Shown: piece by piece, positions 35,436 to 47,936 of the stretch
How positions within the stretch are numbered: the stretch's first letter is position 1
Layout: every line of letters begins with the position of its first letter
Source of the DNA: Dryas octopetala
Taxonomy: Eukaryota; Streptophyta; Magnoliopsida; Rosales; Rosaceae
DNA: 64,000 nucleotides
NCBI GenBank assembly: GCA_963921425.1
Contig: OY992838.1
Location: 13,950,001 to 14,014,000 of the forward strand
Direction: 5' to 3'
The notes under the pieces: model-generated
Databases searched by the model: none
Told to the model about the DNA's origin: nothing
Seen by the model: only the letters and a program-made list of their open reading frames with translations
Program-made: the position numbers and the translations under genes

Positions 35436-36979
35436 TAACGCCCCGAACTCTGGGACCATAAAAACATTGAAACCTTGTTATTTAAACCCCTTTTTCAAAC
35501 AATGAGCCATGCTCTGATACCATTTTGTAACAACCTAAATTTGGGTATAAATAACCCAAATACAACATATTTGAATAAGCAAAAAACGTTTAAAAAATGC
35601 ATTTCAAATTTATTAAGAATACATTTGTTCAAATCAAATAAGAATAACCAATTTGCCATGTCTTCTTCCCCTCTGCATATTTCACTTGCTTATCCTGCAA
35701 AATCAGAACCACACTACACGATGTCTAATGGTGCACTGAGTTAAACACAAATACGAAAAGCTCACTAGAACTCGTATGAGTGAAACACATAACCTCATAA
35801 TAATAATCAACATGAATAGATATCCAATCATTTCTGCAAATTCCAATTCATAATCCATGAATATCACATAGTTCAAATATGGCAAAAATAATGTCTAACA
35901 TCATCAAATAATCATTATTAATATAAAAACCATTCTTTGATCCAACCCTAGGACTTACCTCATCTTAATCAAACCAACAGGTAAAACAAATACCAAGAAT
36001 CAACCATTAAACTCAAGATTTCCACATCCATCAATACAGTCCTAGAAATTAATCATAGACTTAACCTGTCTAACATACAAGTAGACACAATAAATAATTC
36101 ATATAATTATGCCAAAAATAAAATATTTGAACCTAATTCACTTACTGCATTAAACTCACTCATGATGAAATTAAAGAAAAATCCAACTTAATCACTCACA
36201 GTGTAACCAAATGAAAAGACCAAAATGCCCTTGGACGACAACATGCTCGAATTCCAAATCCTCAAATTATAATCTTTAATCCTTAATCCTCAATCAATCA
36301 AGCATAAATCAAATCTCCTCAATAAACCATAATCAGCATAAACTATAAATAAAAACACTTAGTTATAGATAAATAATCCTTATATATCCATAATTCCTTA
36401 CTTACATAATATTTCCTTCACCAATGATTTAAGCATCAAAATAATCATAATTCTTCAAATTCACGTTAAATCCCACCAATAATAATAAATCATTTTGGCA
36501 ATTCAAATGCATAATCGTCAACTATTAACCTCAATATCAACCTTTCACATCCAAATCAATAATCTCATTGCATAATCATCATCATTCCATCCTCAGGAGT
36601 CAAGCCTAGACTTTACTAAATCTTAGCAAACAATGCATATAAATCAACTATCTAATTTCACTCACTGTAACCAAAATAACTTTAAATTAATTTCTTACAA
36701 AACTATTAACGTAATTTTCTCATTTTGAATTCCCAGTTTCAAATCTCAAGTTCAAAATCTCATTGTCAAATCATAAGAATTTTGAGTAATCTCATCAATA
36801 ATCAAATCCCTTATTCTTTGTATATAATATACTTTCAAGAACATAATAAATAATATCTCATTTGAAATCATAAATATAGGAAATATAAATGAAAACTCCT
36901 CAATAAATATCATAATGAAATAAATCATTTAGAATCATCAACATACTCAAATCATCACTATAGTATCCACAAAATATTT

Positions 36980-37135
36980 ATCAATACGTATACATAATTA
37001 AAATGTGCACGTAGATATCTTTTATCAATATGCACACACAAATAACATGTGCACACAGATACCTTTTATCAATACGCACACACAAATAATATGTGAGCGT
37101 AGATACCTTGTATCAATGTGTACGCAGATACTACA
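36980..37135. repeat. ~58-bp tandem repeat, about three units
   Basis: Units contain TATCAATACG/TATCAATATGC followed by ACACAAATAA and GTGCACGTAGATA or variants, spaced 55-60 bases. Divergence is visible between units. Confidence 0.7.
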
Positions 37136-37659
37136 TTATGACATATAACCCAAAGCTTTTATGCGTGAGTCAATGGGTCCCAAAGACCTATAAACATCCC
37201 ATCCAAAACTCGGGGTATTGACCAGTGGTTAAAAAATCGTTAATTAATATCTCATATTCAAGATAACTCATAATAATATCTTCAACACTTCTCAAATCAT
37301 TTCTCTCTTTTGAAAAATAAACCTTTAAAATCTCAATATAAAATTCAATGATAAAATGAAAGAATTTTCCAAATAATAATTCATGGAATATAAATCATTT
37401 AATTTCGTCTCAAGATAAATATGAATTAACTCATGAAATTCATTAAAACACTTTCGAAACCAAAGTGAAACTCACAATCCTTTTTACTCAAGCAATGCTC
37501 AAAATATTAAATATGAATAAATTCATGATTTTATAAAACGTTCATAAAACAAAATCCACTCACAGATCTCCAATAGATCAATCAATCAATCCATCCAATT
37601 ATCATCACAAAAATCAATTCACTCACTATTTACTTTAGGCTGGGCGCGATTCATTTACT

Positions 37660-39010
37660 CACCAAAATGCATCAAGCTACGAGTTGAAATTCTCAAAGAA
37701 CGACTTGGGATGCCCTTAGGAACGATTTGAGATGCCTAAATACATGACTTGAGAAACTTTAGAGTATGACTTGGGAAGCGTCAAAACATGACTTGAGATG
37801 TCACTAGGTACAATTTGAAATGCATGAATGGTATAAACATTTAAAATGCCCCGAACTAAGAACTAAAATTTTAAATAAATGACTTGGGATACCCTTAGTA
37901 GCAACTTGAGATACCTTAAGACATGACTTGAGAAACTTTAGAGTATGACTTAGAGTATAAACAATTAAAATGCCTCGAGCAACGAACTGAAATTCTCAAG
38001 GAACGACTTGGGTTGCCCTAAGACACGGCTTAAGAAACTTTAGGGTTTGACTTTGGAGCGTCAAAATATGACCTGGAATGTCACTAGGTACGATATGAAA
38101 TGCATCAAGAGTATAAACATTTAAAATACCTCGAGCTACAAACTGAGATTCTCAAGGAACAACTTGGTATGCCTTAAGGAACGACTTCAGAAACTCAAGA
38201 GTATGACTTTGGAAGCATTAAAACATGACTTGAGATGTCACTAGATACAATTTGAAATGCATGATGGGTATAAACATTTAAATTGCCTCGAGCTACAAAT
38301 TGAAATTCTCAAGGAACGACTTTGGATGCCCTTAGGAATGACTTGAGATGCCTTAAAGCATGACTTGAGGACCTCTAGGGTATGATTTGAGAAACGACAA
38401 AACATAACTTAGGATGCCATTAGGTACAAATTGAAATGCATCAAGAGTATAAACAATTAAAATGCCTCGAGCAACGAACTGAAATTCTCATGGAACGACT
38501 TGGGATGCCCTAAGGCACGACTTAAGAAACTTTACGGTATGACTTTAAGGCATCAAAATATGACTTGAGATTTAAAATATCACTATATACAATATGAAAT
38601 GCATCAAAGGTACAAAACATTTAAAATGCCTCTAGCTACGAATTGAGATTCTTAAAGAACAATTTGGAATGCCCTAAATAACGACTTGAGATTTCCTAAT
38701 GAACGACTTTAGAAACTCAAGGGTATGACTTTGGAAGCGTCAAAACAAGACTTGGGAGGTCACTAAATAGTAGGTACAATTTGAAATGCATGATGGGTAT
38801 AAACATTTAAAATGTCTCAAGCTACGAACTAAAATTCTCAAGGAACGACTTGGGATGCTCTTAGCAACGACTTGAGATGCCTTAAGGGATGACTTGAGAA
38901 ACTCTAGGATATGACTTAGGAAGCATCAAAACATGATTTGAGATGTCACTAGGTACAATTTGAAATGCATCAAGAGTATAAACAATTAAACTGGCTCGAG
39001 TTACGAACTG
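37660..39010. repeat. ~130-180-bp minisatellite array, eight units
   Basis: The marker GTATAAACATTTAAAATGCC or a close variant recurs at about 37828, 37956, 38109, 38266, 38447, 38620, 38797 and 38977. Inside each unit smaller words (GAACGACTTGGGATGCC, CATGACTTGAG, GACTTGAGAAACT) themselves repeat every 30-40 bases, so the array has a higher-order structure. It lies inside the presumed LTR at 35436-39480. Confidence 0.8.
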
Positions 39011-39480
39011 GAATTCTTAAGAAATAGGCAATTTAGAATTAGATTGTCCAGAACTAGGCCATTCAGAAGCCAGTCGTCCAAACGCTCATTTGCCTTATGA
39101 TATATTATTCTGGCCTAGGTGCAAAATATTATCTCAAACTATCCTAGAATTTGAAAATGGAATTAGATGACCTAAGTAAGAAACGAAGTATAATAGAAGG
39201 ACCATTGATATAATTAACCTTAATAATTTTTCAGCAAAATAGTAAGAAATTAATTATTATTTTTTAAGTCATAAATCAGGTAAGAAGTGCAAACTTTTTG
39301 TTGCTGATTGATTAGAGAAATTTCAGTATTTTGGATGAAACAAGATCTAATGGAAATTCAAGTTGATGATATAGAGATTTAGAAGAAAAATTAAAGTAAG
39401 AAAGAGTTTTTAGATGATGAGAAAATTTGAGAAAATGTGAGAAAGTGTAGATTAGAGAGAAGTTAGGCCTAGATAGGCTC

Positions 39481-41445
39481 TTATACAAGAGTGGGTAGGC
39501 TATAAAAAAGCCCAGCCCTCAGCCCAAACCCCTCTACTCTCTCCCTCACACTCGTTGGTGTGTTTCGTTCTCTACGTGTGTCTTCCCTCTTCTCAATTCT
39601 CATTTCGCTTTTCTTTAGTTCTTCCTCTTCTTCTTGTAAGCCTCGCAACCTCACTCTTTCACTGACCCATGTATTCCTTTTTCTCTTCTATAATTTCTGA
39701 AGTTTCCAATTTAGGATTTAATTAAGATTTTAACTTTGGGTTTATTTAAACTGGGTGTGGTTTGATTTTCTCAGCTCCTCAACATTTTAATTTCCTTTGT
39801 GTTCCATGTAAAATTGAGAAGCAAATGCAAACTCTTAGCCTCACTTTGTCTCTATGTCTCTCTCATTGTCAAACTTTGACAGATAAAAGCAACAGAGGTG
39901 ATATTACCAACAAAGGGACGCTGTTAACGAGTCTAAGAGTCGTTGTTGCCGTGACCACCGCTGGTAAGTCTTCTCTTTATCTCTAATTTTTCATGAATTT
40001 CTTTGTTTGTTTGTTTGCTGAGAAAAATATGCAAAATCAGAGAAAATCAAATTGCACTAATACAAGTTTGAGTTTGCAATTTTAATGACTCTAATTTCTC
40101 ATAGATGATTACTGGGAAGTGTGTGTAATACGATAAATTTAAATTTTGTTAGGTCTTTTGATGCAGGGTAGCACAAGGTGGGTGTTACTTGTGATTATGG
40201 TGGGGGTAGTATGATAGAAATTTTAAGAAATAGAATATTTTTGGAGAACAAATTGGGTTTATGGCTGCTGTAAGTTTAGAGAAATAAGAGGAATTGAGAG
40301 TAATAGGAAGGTGAAGATAAAGTAAGTAGGGAAGAGATCTCAATGCACCAAGCCTTCAACAACACTTAATTTCATTTTTCCAAATCTGAATTTGATGTAC
40401 ATAAAATAGCCTTGTTTATAGGCTTTAATACATCTCCGAGAGACTCATAAAAATACCAAAAGACTTGCTAAAATACTAAAAGTCTCATTAAACACTAAAG
40501 ACCCATTAAATTACAAAAGAACCTAAAGACGTTGAATAGACTCTTAATAGCACTGGAGTGAAAAAAAAAAAAAAATACTCATCATAAAACTTGACATTAA
40601 CTCTTAAGTTGACTCTTGATTTATTGATTTATATATTTTGTATTGACTGACTCTTAAACTACCATGGACACTTCTCTTTCGACCAAAAAGGTCTTAATTT
40701 TAGAGTTGCGTCAATGAGCTTAGTCTTTGGCTTCCAAAGAGGATATTTCTTTTCTAACCAAGTTGTAGCTACTGCATCGCTCTCCCCATCCAAAAGGAAC
40801 TCAACCTGGTCGAGTATGAAGTTGGACCAAGTATAGAATCATCAGCTTCGATCAATGTGTTTAAGGAGGAAATAGTCTTCTGTCCTCTTGAGCTTTAAGG
40901 GCTGCAAAGCTCTAATAGGCACAAGCTTAAACTCATAACTCCCATATGTAAAGGAATATGTATTTTATAGCTAGTGTTGCACCTTCTTATCAAGTAAAAC
41001 ATGACCCTTTCATAGGTAACACACAAGGTTCAAAATATCAGCTGTGGGATATTATCGAGACTCCAAAATAAGAAAATATCGATATCGGCCACCATTCACA
41101 AAAACAACATATATTGGTTTGAAAACACATAATTTTTAAATGAAACTTCAAAAAATGTTGAATCAATCATCAATGCATGTATTAAACATATAAGTGTCAT
41201 AAATTAGGGTCTATATGATAAGTATATGATATGTAAGTGTCATAATAGTTTAAGTATATAGCTCATATGATAAACCTATTAACAATAGTTTATTGTATGT
41301 AATTGTAAAACCCTAATAAAAAGAAGACATGTCCAATTTACAAATATCAGTAAATAATAAAGCTCTTAAAATAATAAATAACAAACATGTAATCAAATAT
41401 AAACATAGCTATTATAAAAACCAGTATATAAATACAAGTACTATT
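39481..41445. other. Leader-like DNA and a degenerate coding scrap
   Basis: 39530-39680 is CT-rich and resembles a 5' leader. The small frame at 39762-39986 is unsupported. On the minus strand, 41010-40690 reads, across shifts, as protein-like text (YEFKLVPIRALQPLKLKR, then VEFLLDGESDAVATTWLEK), probably a reverse-transcribing-element gag remnant; I cannot place the family. At 41024-41040 CAAGGTTCAAAATATCA looks like a hAT-type end. Confidence 0.3.
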
Positions 41446-41450
41446 AAATT

Positions 41451-41508
41451 TGAAAGTTTAATACAACAATGGAGATTAAACAACAGCCAAGGTACATCAA
41501 CCAATACA
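41451..41508 (-). repeat. Candidate 3' LTR remnant (58 bp)
   Basis: Bounded by AAATT (41446-41450) and by the polypurine tract. It shares the terminal TTAAACTTTCA with the 5' LTR; the start TGT and an internal TTGGCTGTT are loosely like the 5' LTR start. Nearly the whole LTR interior is missing. Confidence 0.45.
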
Positions 41509-41510
41509 TT

Positions 41511-41523
41511 CTCCCCCTTTTTG
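41511..41523 (-). other. Polypurine tract of the copia element
   Basis: Minus-strand CAAAAAGGGGGAG directly before the 3' LTR remnant. Plus-strand primer for reverse transcription. Additional AGGGGGAGTT copies lie at about 41640-41697, a known habit of SIRE-type elements. Confidence 0.65.
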
Positions 41524-42810
41524 TCATGGAAAGACAAAAGGTCAGTCATAAAAGACAATTCAGTTCAGAAGCACAGAAAAATGGAGAGATATGCAAGAAA
41601 AATACATGCCGAAAGAGAAACATTCCATACAAGTCTAACTCCCCCTAAATTTTAACTCCTCTAAAGACAAACTCCCCCTAAAGACAAACTCCCCCTAAAT
41701 GCAACATCTCGATACCGGGCTTGCAGAATATAGACATGTAATATGAGGGACAGCTAGAGAAGAACCTAGGTATGCAGAAAAGTCTGAAATGCCCTTAATG
41801 AACAGTGATTCAAAGTGCAGAATGGCTCTGTGAAATTGACTGTATTTGACGATTGGTAAACTAGTCAAAATGAACAAACTGCGTACTGGAGCATAAAACA
41901 AAAAAAAGATAGAGGAATCCTTAGAAAATTGGAAGCAATGACACACAAGGAAAATCTATGAGTTAGATGTGCTTCAGGGATTTTATTTTTGACAAAACAA
42001 ATTTGACAAAACAACAAACACACTTGAAAAGAATTTAACCACCAATGTCAACACTCTAATAGATATGGAAAATGAAGATTGCAAATTTTGTGCAAGAGAA
42101 TAAGCATATTTGGGATATAGGGAGGTCAATGCTAGCATGCAAGACTTGTTCAAGATGGTAAAACAATGTCAATGACAATCAAAGAGGTTAAATAAGTTTC
42201 ATCCACTACAAGAGATTGGAATTTAACCACTCAAGAGAATTTCTAATTTGGGAACAAATCTTGAAAGCAAAGATTTTCAACTCATGACAATGGCTTTTCA
42301 AAAATTATTTTCATTTGTTTTGTTTAAGCACATCCCAAGTTAAGTGCAATGAATTGGTCCAATTTTGCGACTCTTTACCCTAGAACACCATAAAAACACC
42401 TTGTTTCTTCCTAGGGCCGTGACTTCTTTGGTCACACTTCCTTTTTTTTTTTAATTATTTTGTATGGTGCACATTTGTTCAAATGAGAAAAGTGTAGCTG
42501 AAGATGGATCACAAATGAGGAATTATATTGAAGGGCTAAATTGCATCCTCAAACAAATTGTCTTTGAAAAGCATTTAACAAGTTTGATTGATTATGACAA
42601 AGTGTTTAAATAAATCAAGGCTAACATTTCACAAGAAGGAGGGATTATGCTTATAGACAAGACTCAAGTTATGCAAGAACCTTTTTGAATATCAAAGAGA
42701 GTGTGACACATAATGTTAAGACCTTTCAAGGTGGTTATTTTCTTTAAAAGAAAAACTACTTAACCAAATAAAAGAAACTTAAACAATGAAGCACATTTAA
42801 CTACAAAGAC

Positions 42811-45800
42811 TCATGCATGTGTACAAATGCCAATTGACTTCCGAAGACTAATGTGCTTTGGATTCTCTAGAGCTTTTGTAAAGATGTCTGCAAGTTGTTG
42901 TTCGGAAGGAACAAAAGTCAAGGTAAGAGTGCCACTCTCCACAAGATCTCGAATGAAATGATGTCTTATGTCAATATGCTTGGTTCTTGTATATTGCACC
43001 GGGTTCTTGGAGATATCTATAGCACTCATGTTATCACAATAGATGAGAAAAGTTTTCTCATCAATCCCATAATCGGCTAACATTTGCCTCATCCAAATGA
43101 GTTGTGTACAACAACTCCCTGCTGCTATGTATTCAGCTTCAGCAGTCGACAAAGAGACAGAATTCTGTTTCTTGCTATGCCAAGACACTAAGTTATTCCC
43201 AACATAGAAAGCACCACCCGAGGTGCTCTTCAAGTCATCACTACACCCAGCCCAATCGGAGTCACTAAATCCAACCAATTTAGTGTTGGTATCATGGGTA
43301 TACCACAACCCATAGTCAAGAGTCCCACTTACATATTTGATGATTCTTTTGGTTGCAAATAAATGGGATTCTTTGGGATCACTTTGGAACCTAGCACACA
43401 CTCCTACCGCAAACGATATGTCCGGTCTACTAGCTGTGAGGTAGAGGAGACTTCCTATCATGCTTCTATACAAGGTTTGGTCCACTTGCTTACCATTTGG
43501 ATCCCTATGAAGTTTGGAGCTTTTACTCATTGGAGTAGTAGCCACTTTGGAAGACTCAAGCCCAAACTTTTTGACCAAGTTTCTAGCATACTTAGATTGG
43601 GAGATAAATATCCCACTATCTACTTGCTTGACTTGAAGCCCTAAAAAGAAATTCATTTCACCAACTAGACTCATTTCAAATTCACTAGACATTACATCAA
43701 TGAATCTCTTAACATGAAAATCTGAAGTAGAACCAAAAACAATATCATCCACATAAACTTGAGCAATCAAGACATCATTTTTCAACCTTTTTACAAATAG
43801 GGTCTTGTCAACCGACCCTCTTTGATACCCATTGGACAACAAGTGATGAGAGAGTCTCTCATACCAAGCTCTTGGAGCTTGCTTCAGCCCATACAAGGCT
43901 TTCCTCAATTTATAGACACCATCTCTCATGTGAGGATCCTCAAAACCTTTTGGTTGTTCTACAAAAACTTCCTCATTCAAGTATCCATTTAAAAACGCTG
44001 TTTTGACATCCATTTGATACAATTTGAACTTAAGATGACATGCAATGGCACAAAGCAACCTAACGGACTCAAGTCTAGCAACGGGTGCAAAAGTCTCATC
44101 AAAATCAATACCCTCTAGTTGAGAGTACCCTTGAGCAACAAGCCTTGCCTTGTTTCTAACTACATTCCCAAATTCATCGGATTTATTTTTGAATATCCAT
44201 TTGGTTCCAATGACATTTGTGTTGGTTGGTCTCTCTACAAGAGTCCACACTTGGTTTCTCTCAAATTGGTTCAATTCCTCATGCATTGCACTCACCCATT
44301 CCTCATGATTGAGTGCCTCTTTGACATTTTTAGGTTCAACAATGGAAACATAGCACACATGAGCAAGTTCATTGGCCATTTGTTTTCTAGTCCTAACTGG
44401 CTTGTCTAAAGAACCTAGAATTACATCTTCACCATGGTTACACCTCACCCATCTTGGTTTTTCAGATCTGTCACTCAGAGTTTTGTCATTTTGTTCGCTC
44501 TCTGACTTGTCAAACTCAACAATTTTTGAGTCATCAGTAGGTTCATCACTGTCTGACTTGGACTCTTCTTTAACCAAACTAACCTCTTTAGGATCAGATT
44601 GTGGGAACAATCCATCCTTATCTGCAGCCATTTCAATAGATGCATCATGATCATCTATTTTCACATTTATGGATTCCAACATAGAATTTGTTCGCAAATT
44701 GAAGACTCTAAATGCTCTACTGTTGGAAGAATAGCCTAAAAACAGACCCTCATCACTCTTGGAATCAAATTTTCCCAAATGTTCCCTATCCCTAAGGATG
44801 TAACATGCACTCCCAAACACTCTAAAGTGTGTAACCTTAGGTTTCCTACCCTTCCACAGTTCATAGGGAGTCTTTTTGGTTCCCGGCCTAAGATAGACTC
44901 TATTTATGATGTAACATGCCGTGTTTACCGCCTCAGCCCAGAAATGTTTAGCAAGATTTTTGCTATTCAACATCACTCTAGCCATCTCAATCAAAACCCT
45001 ATTCTTTCTCTCAACGATTCCATTTTGTTGGGGTGTTATTGGAGCTGAGAATTCATGTTTAATACCCATTTGACAACAAAACTCATCGAATTGAGAGTTT
45101 TCAAACTCAGTACCATGGTCTGATCTGATTCTGGACAGGGTTGACAGACTCGACATACCTTCACTTTTCTGCAGTTTCACAATCTTGACAAAATGATGAA
45201 ATGTCTCCGACTTGTCCTTAAGAAATGACACCCAAGTGTACCTAGAAAAATCATCTACCATGACTAGAATGTATTTCTTTCCACCTATTGACAAGGTTTG
45301 GACCGGACCAACTAAATCCAAGTGAATTAGTTCAAGTGTCCTAGAGGTGCCTATGTCTTTGACTCTTTTGTGTGGTTCTTTGGTTTGTTTCCCCATTTGA
45401 CATGGACCACAAACAAAAGTTTCGGGCTTTCCTATCTTTGGAAGACCTCTAACAACCTCATGCTTAGACAACTTGTAAAGGTCATGAACATTAATGTGAC
45501 CAAGTCTTTGATGCCAAAGAGAGCTAGTGTCATCAATAGCTCTATTGCAAGTATTCTCAATTTTTCCAACATTGCCATCAAACACATAGCAATCATCCCT
45601 AGACCTAGGGGCATTCAAGATCTCCCTTCCTTGGGAGTCAACAATTCTACATCCACTTTTGGACATACACACTTCACCACCCCATTCATCACAAAGTTGG
45701 CTAATACTAAGCAAATTAGAATTTAGCCCATCAACAAATCTTACATTTTTCAATTCGGGTATACCCGGTATGTGTACAACCCCCTTTCCACTCACATAGG

Positions 45801-47862
45801 ACTTCTCTCCTCCTCCAAAAGTCACACTACCACCATCATAAGGAGCAAGAGAGGTAAAGACCTCCTTATCTCCCGTCATATGTTTGGAACACCCACTATC
45901 TAGGTACCAAATGTTCCTCTTAGTGGCTGAAAAAGCATTCAAGGTTACTAGACATTTAGTGGAGCTCTTCACAACCCATCTTTGATGTGGACTTGGCTTA
46001 TTTTTGGGAAGTGGGGTGACAAGTAAGGCAATTTTGGTTACCTCCTTGAGTAGATTGTTCACTTGCTCTTGTAGAGAAACATTTCTCTTTGGTTCACTTG
46101 ATTTCTTTCCTCTAAGTTTGTTGCAATTTGGTCTAATGTGACCCTTGACATGACAATGATGACAAACCGGGACAAACTTTGTTTTTCTAAGTGAAGTAGA
46201 ACAATCAATTTTTGTGACACTTGATGTGGCTTGACTTGACTCAGAATGAGATGCATTTTGACCAATATCAATGAAACCTAGACCCTTTTTGACACTATGA
46301 TCAGATTCTGACTTGACAAAAATGGTCTTTGTGTTGGATACACTAGGACTATTTTCACTAAAACCCAAACCGGTTTTGTCACCATGAAGCTTTCCAATCC
46401 TAAGCATCCTATCAACCTTTTCAGCCCCAATGGTGAGCTCAACAATGCTCTCATTTGCTTCATGAACTTCTTTTTCAAGCTTTTCATTCAAAGATTTAAA
46501 GTAGATGTTGCTCTCCTTGAGCACTTTGACTTGACTCTCAAAATTTTGTTTCAAGATAGCCACACTTTCTAATTCACTCTCTAATGACTCAATCTTCTCA
46601 CACAATTTCAATTTAGCATTCTTTAGTTTCTGATTTTCTTCCTTTACGCTAAGAGTTTCGGTGAAAAGTAAGTCATACTTATCACAAAGTGCAGTGTAAG
46701 ACTCATCATCAGGAACAGATTCTGAGTCAGACCCACCATCTACTTGATCAATCTCCTTGATTGATGCAACAAATGCAACTTCATCACCCTCAACATCGGA
46801 AGAAGACTCACAATCATTTGAGTCATCACTCTCACTATCACTCCAAGTGATTTTCATGGCTTTATTCTTACTTGAAGAATGATTCTTTCTATTGTTTGCA
46901 CATTCAATTGCTATGTGACCTATTCCACCACAAGTGTAACATTTCACATCTCTCTTGGTTGTTCTTCCCTCTTTAAAGTTAGGCTTCCTCTCTTGTTTTC
47001 TCTCAAATGAATTCTCTCCTTGAGGTTTGAATTTGAACTCCTTAAAGTTGTTACCACTAGTTCTAGCTTCTCTTACTTTATTTCTAAGAATTCGTCTAAA
47101 TCTTTTAACAAAAAGGGCAACCTCATCATCGGACATGGATGATTTTTCACTCAAGTTTTCACTCATCTCTTTGACACTTTGCAAAGCAATATCTTTTGAC
47201 TTCTTGCTATCCCTTTCATCCATTTCAAGTTCCATCTCAAAGGTTTTAAGCTTTCCTACCAATTTACCAATTTTGAGTTCATCCAAATTTTGGACTTCTT
47301 GTATTGCATGCTTCTTAGATTGAAATCTCTTAGGTAGAGATCTAAGAACCTTTTGGACAATGGTAGACTCCTCATAAGGTTTACCTAGGGACATGGCTTC
47401 ATTTGTGAGGGCTTCCAACCTTTCATAGAACTCGGAAAATGACTCGGACTCTTTCATCCTAATTTCTTCAAATTTGGCATGTACCATTTGAAGCTTAAGT
47501 GACCTAACTTGTTTGTCCCCCTCATGAACAACCCTAAGTTTGTTCCAAGCTTGCCTAGCAGTGACACAATGTTGTATGTGTGCAAATTGTGAGGAAGACA
47601 ATGCAGTGACAATAGCATTTCTAGCCTTCTTGTTGGAGCTAGAGGCCGTGACTTCGGCAAAAGACCATTCGGACCTAGGCTTAGGAGTTTCAATCCCATC
47701 AACAATCCGTGTGGGAGGAATCCACTCAACATTGAGATACTCATATGCCAACTCATCATAGGCATCAAGAAAAATTTCAAATTTTTCTCTCCAAGCAGCG
47801 TAGTTGCTGCCATCAAAAAATGGAGGAGAGTTGCAAGATCCTGCAACGCGATCTCTTTCCAT
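42811..47862 (-). CDS. Copia gag-pol polyprotein, intact ORF
   Basis: 1683 codons without a stop. Gag (UBN2-type, [18 protein letters not shown]) covers about 10-240. A CCHC knuckle [14 protein letters not shown] lies near 306, then an acidic coiled-coil stretch to about 480, and a second knuckle [14 protein letters not shown] near 566. The protease DSG ([11 protein letters not shown]) is near 651, and the pre-integrase zinc motif ([23 protein letters not shown]) follows. The integrase core starts near 844 ([10 protein letters not shown]) with SDHGTEFEN and [12 protein letters not shown]. Reverse transcriptase has YVDDIVFG near 1368. RNase H has [10 protein letters not shown] near 1531, with STAEAEYIA after it. 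All key residues I can check are present, so the protein may be functional. The start codon follows the primer site by about 60 bases. Other-frame ORFs here are shadows. Confidence 0.93.
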   Translation of the reverse strand: MERDRVAGSCNSPPFFDGSNYAAWREKFEIFLDAYDELAYEYLNVEWIPPTRIVDGIETPKPRSEWSFAEVTASSSNKKARNAIVTALSSSQFAHIQHCVTARQAWNKLRVVHEGDKQVRSLKLQMVHAKFEEIRMKESESFSEFYERLEALTNEAMSLGKPYEESTIVQKVLRSLPKRFQSKKHAIQEVQNLDELKIGKLVGKLKTFEMELEMDERDSKKSKDIALQSVKEMSENLSEKSSMSDDEVALFVKRFRRILRNKVREARTSGNNFKEFKFKPQGENSFERKQERKPNFKEGRTTKRDVKCYTCGGIGHIAIECANNRKNHSSSKNKAMKITWSDSESDDSNDCESSSDVEGDEVAFVASIKEIDQVDGGSDSESVPDDESYTALCDKYDLLFTETLSVKEENQKLKNAKLKLCEKIESLESELESVAILKQNFESQVKVLKESNIYFKSLNEKLEKEVHEANESIVELTIGAEKVDRMLRIGKLHGDKTGLGFSENSPSVSNTKTIFVKSESDHSVKKGLGFIDIGQNASHSESSQATSSVTKIDCSTSLRKTKFVPVCHHCHVKGHIRPNCNKLRGKKSSEPKRNVSLQEQVNNLLKEVTKIALLVTPLPKNKPSPHQRWVVKSSTKCLVTLNAFSATKRNIWYLDSGCSKHMTGDKEVFTSLAPYDGGSVTFGGGEKSYVSGKGVVHIPGIPELKNVRFVDGLNSNLLSISQLCDEWGGEVCMSKSGCRIVDSQGREILNAPRSRDDCYVFDGNVGKIENTCNRAIDDTSSLWHQRLGHINVHDLYKLSKHEVVRGLPKIGKPETFVCGPCQMGKQTKEPHKRVKDIGTSRTLELIHLDLVGPVQTLSIGGKKYILVMVDDFSRYTWVSFLKDKSETFHHFVKIVKLQKSEGMSSLSTLSRIRSDHGTEFENSQFDEFCCQMGIKHEFSAPITPQQNGIVERKNRVLIEMARVMLNSKNLAKHFWAEAVNTACYIINRVYLRPGTKKTPYELWKGRKPKVTHFRVFGSACYILRDREHLGKFDSKSDEGLFLGYSSNSRAFRVFNLRTNSMLESINVKIDDHDASIEMAADKDGLFPQSDPKEVSLVKEESKSDSDEPTDDSKIVEFDKSESEQNDKTLSDRSEKPRWVRCNHGEDVILGSLDKPVRTRKQMANELAHVCYVSIVEPKNVKEALNHEEWVSAMHEELNQFERNQVWTLVERPTNTNVIGTKWIFKNKSDEFGNVVRNKARLVAQGYSQLEGIDFDETFAPVARLESVRLLCAIACHLKFKLYQMDVKTAFLNGYLNEEVFVEQPKGFEDPHMRDGVYKLRKALYGLKQAPRAWYERLSHHLLSNGYQRGSVDKTLFVKRLKNDVLIAQVYVDDIVFGSTSDFHVKRFIDVMSSEFEMSLVGEMNFFLGLQVKQVDSGIFISQSKYARNLVKKFGLESSKVATTPMSKSSKLHRDPNGKQVDQTLYRSMIGSLLYLTASRPDISFAVGVCARFQSDPKESHLFATKRIIKYVSGTLDYGLWYTHDTNTKLVGFSDSDWAGCSDDLKSTSGGAFYVGNNLVSWHSKKQNSVSLSTAEAEYIAAGSCCTQLIWMRQMLADYGIDEKTFLIYCDNMSAIDISKNPVQYTRTKHIDIRHHFIRDLVESGTLTLTFVPSEQQLADIFTKALENPKHISLRKSIGICTHA

Positions 47863-47922
47863 CTAGACACACCTAGAAAACAAACAACACCCTAGGATCT
47901 CTCTATTTGCTTTTAGAGTAGC

Positions 47923-47934
47923 GCTCTGATACCA
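47923..47934 (-). other. Primer binding site (initiator tRNA-Met)
   Basis: Minus-strand TGGTATCAGAGC, complementary to the 3' end of plant initiator tRNA-Met, two bases inside the LTR end. It primes minus-strand DNA synthesis. Confidence 0.9.
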
Positions 47935-47936
47935 AT

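Larger units (their letters stand above)
35436..39480 (-). mobile_element. LTR-retrotransposon remnant with tRNA-Met primer site
   Basis: The plus strand shows TGTAACGCCCCG at 35436 and, after about 90 bases, GCTCTGATACCA (35511-35522), the complement of a TGGTATCAGAGC initiator-tRNA-Met primer site. Three bases later comes TGTAACAACC (35526), the antisense of an LTR 3' end. Read on the minus strand this is a 5' LTR, a primer site, almost no internal region and a truncated 3' LTR. The LTR would extend upward through two tandem arrays (36980-37135 and 37660-39010). Its far end was not fixed. No protein domains. Confidence 0.5.

Noticed and set aside
37660-39010. CRISPR-like array
   Set aside because: The units are long, diverged and contiguous with no unique spacers; it is a minisatellite in a plant genome.
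39762-39986. 74-codon plus-strand frame after a CT-rich leader-like block
   Set aside because: No recognisable domain, no continuation exon; may be a chance frame.
44119-47761. Several 60-138-codon frames on either strand inside the copia ORF
   Set aside because: Shadows of the 1683-codon gag-pol frame.
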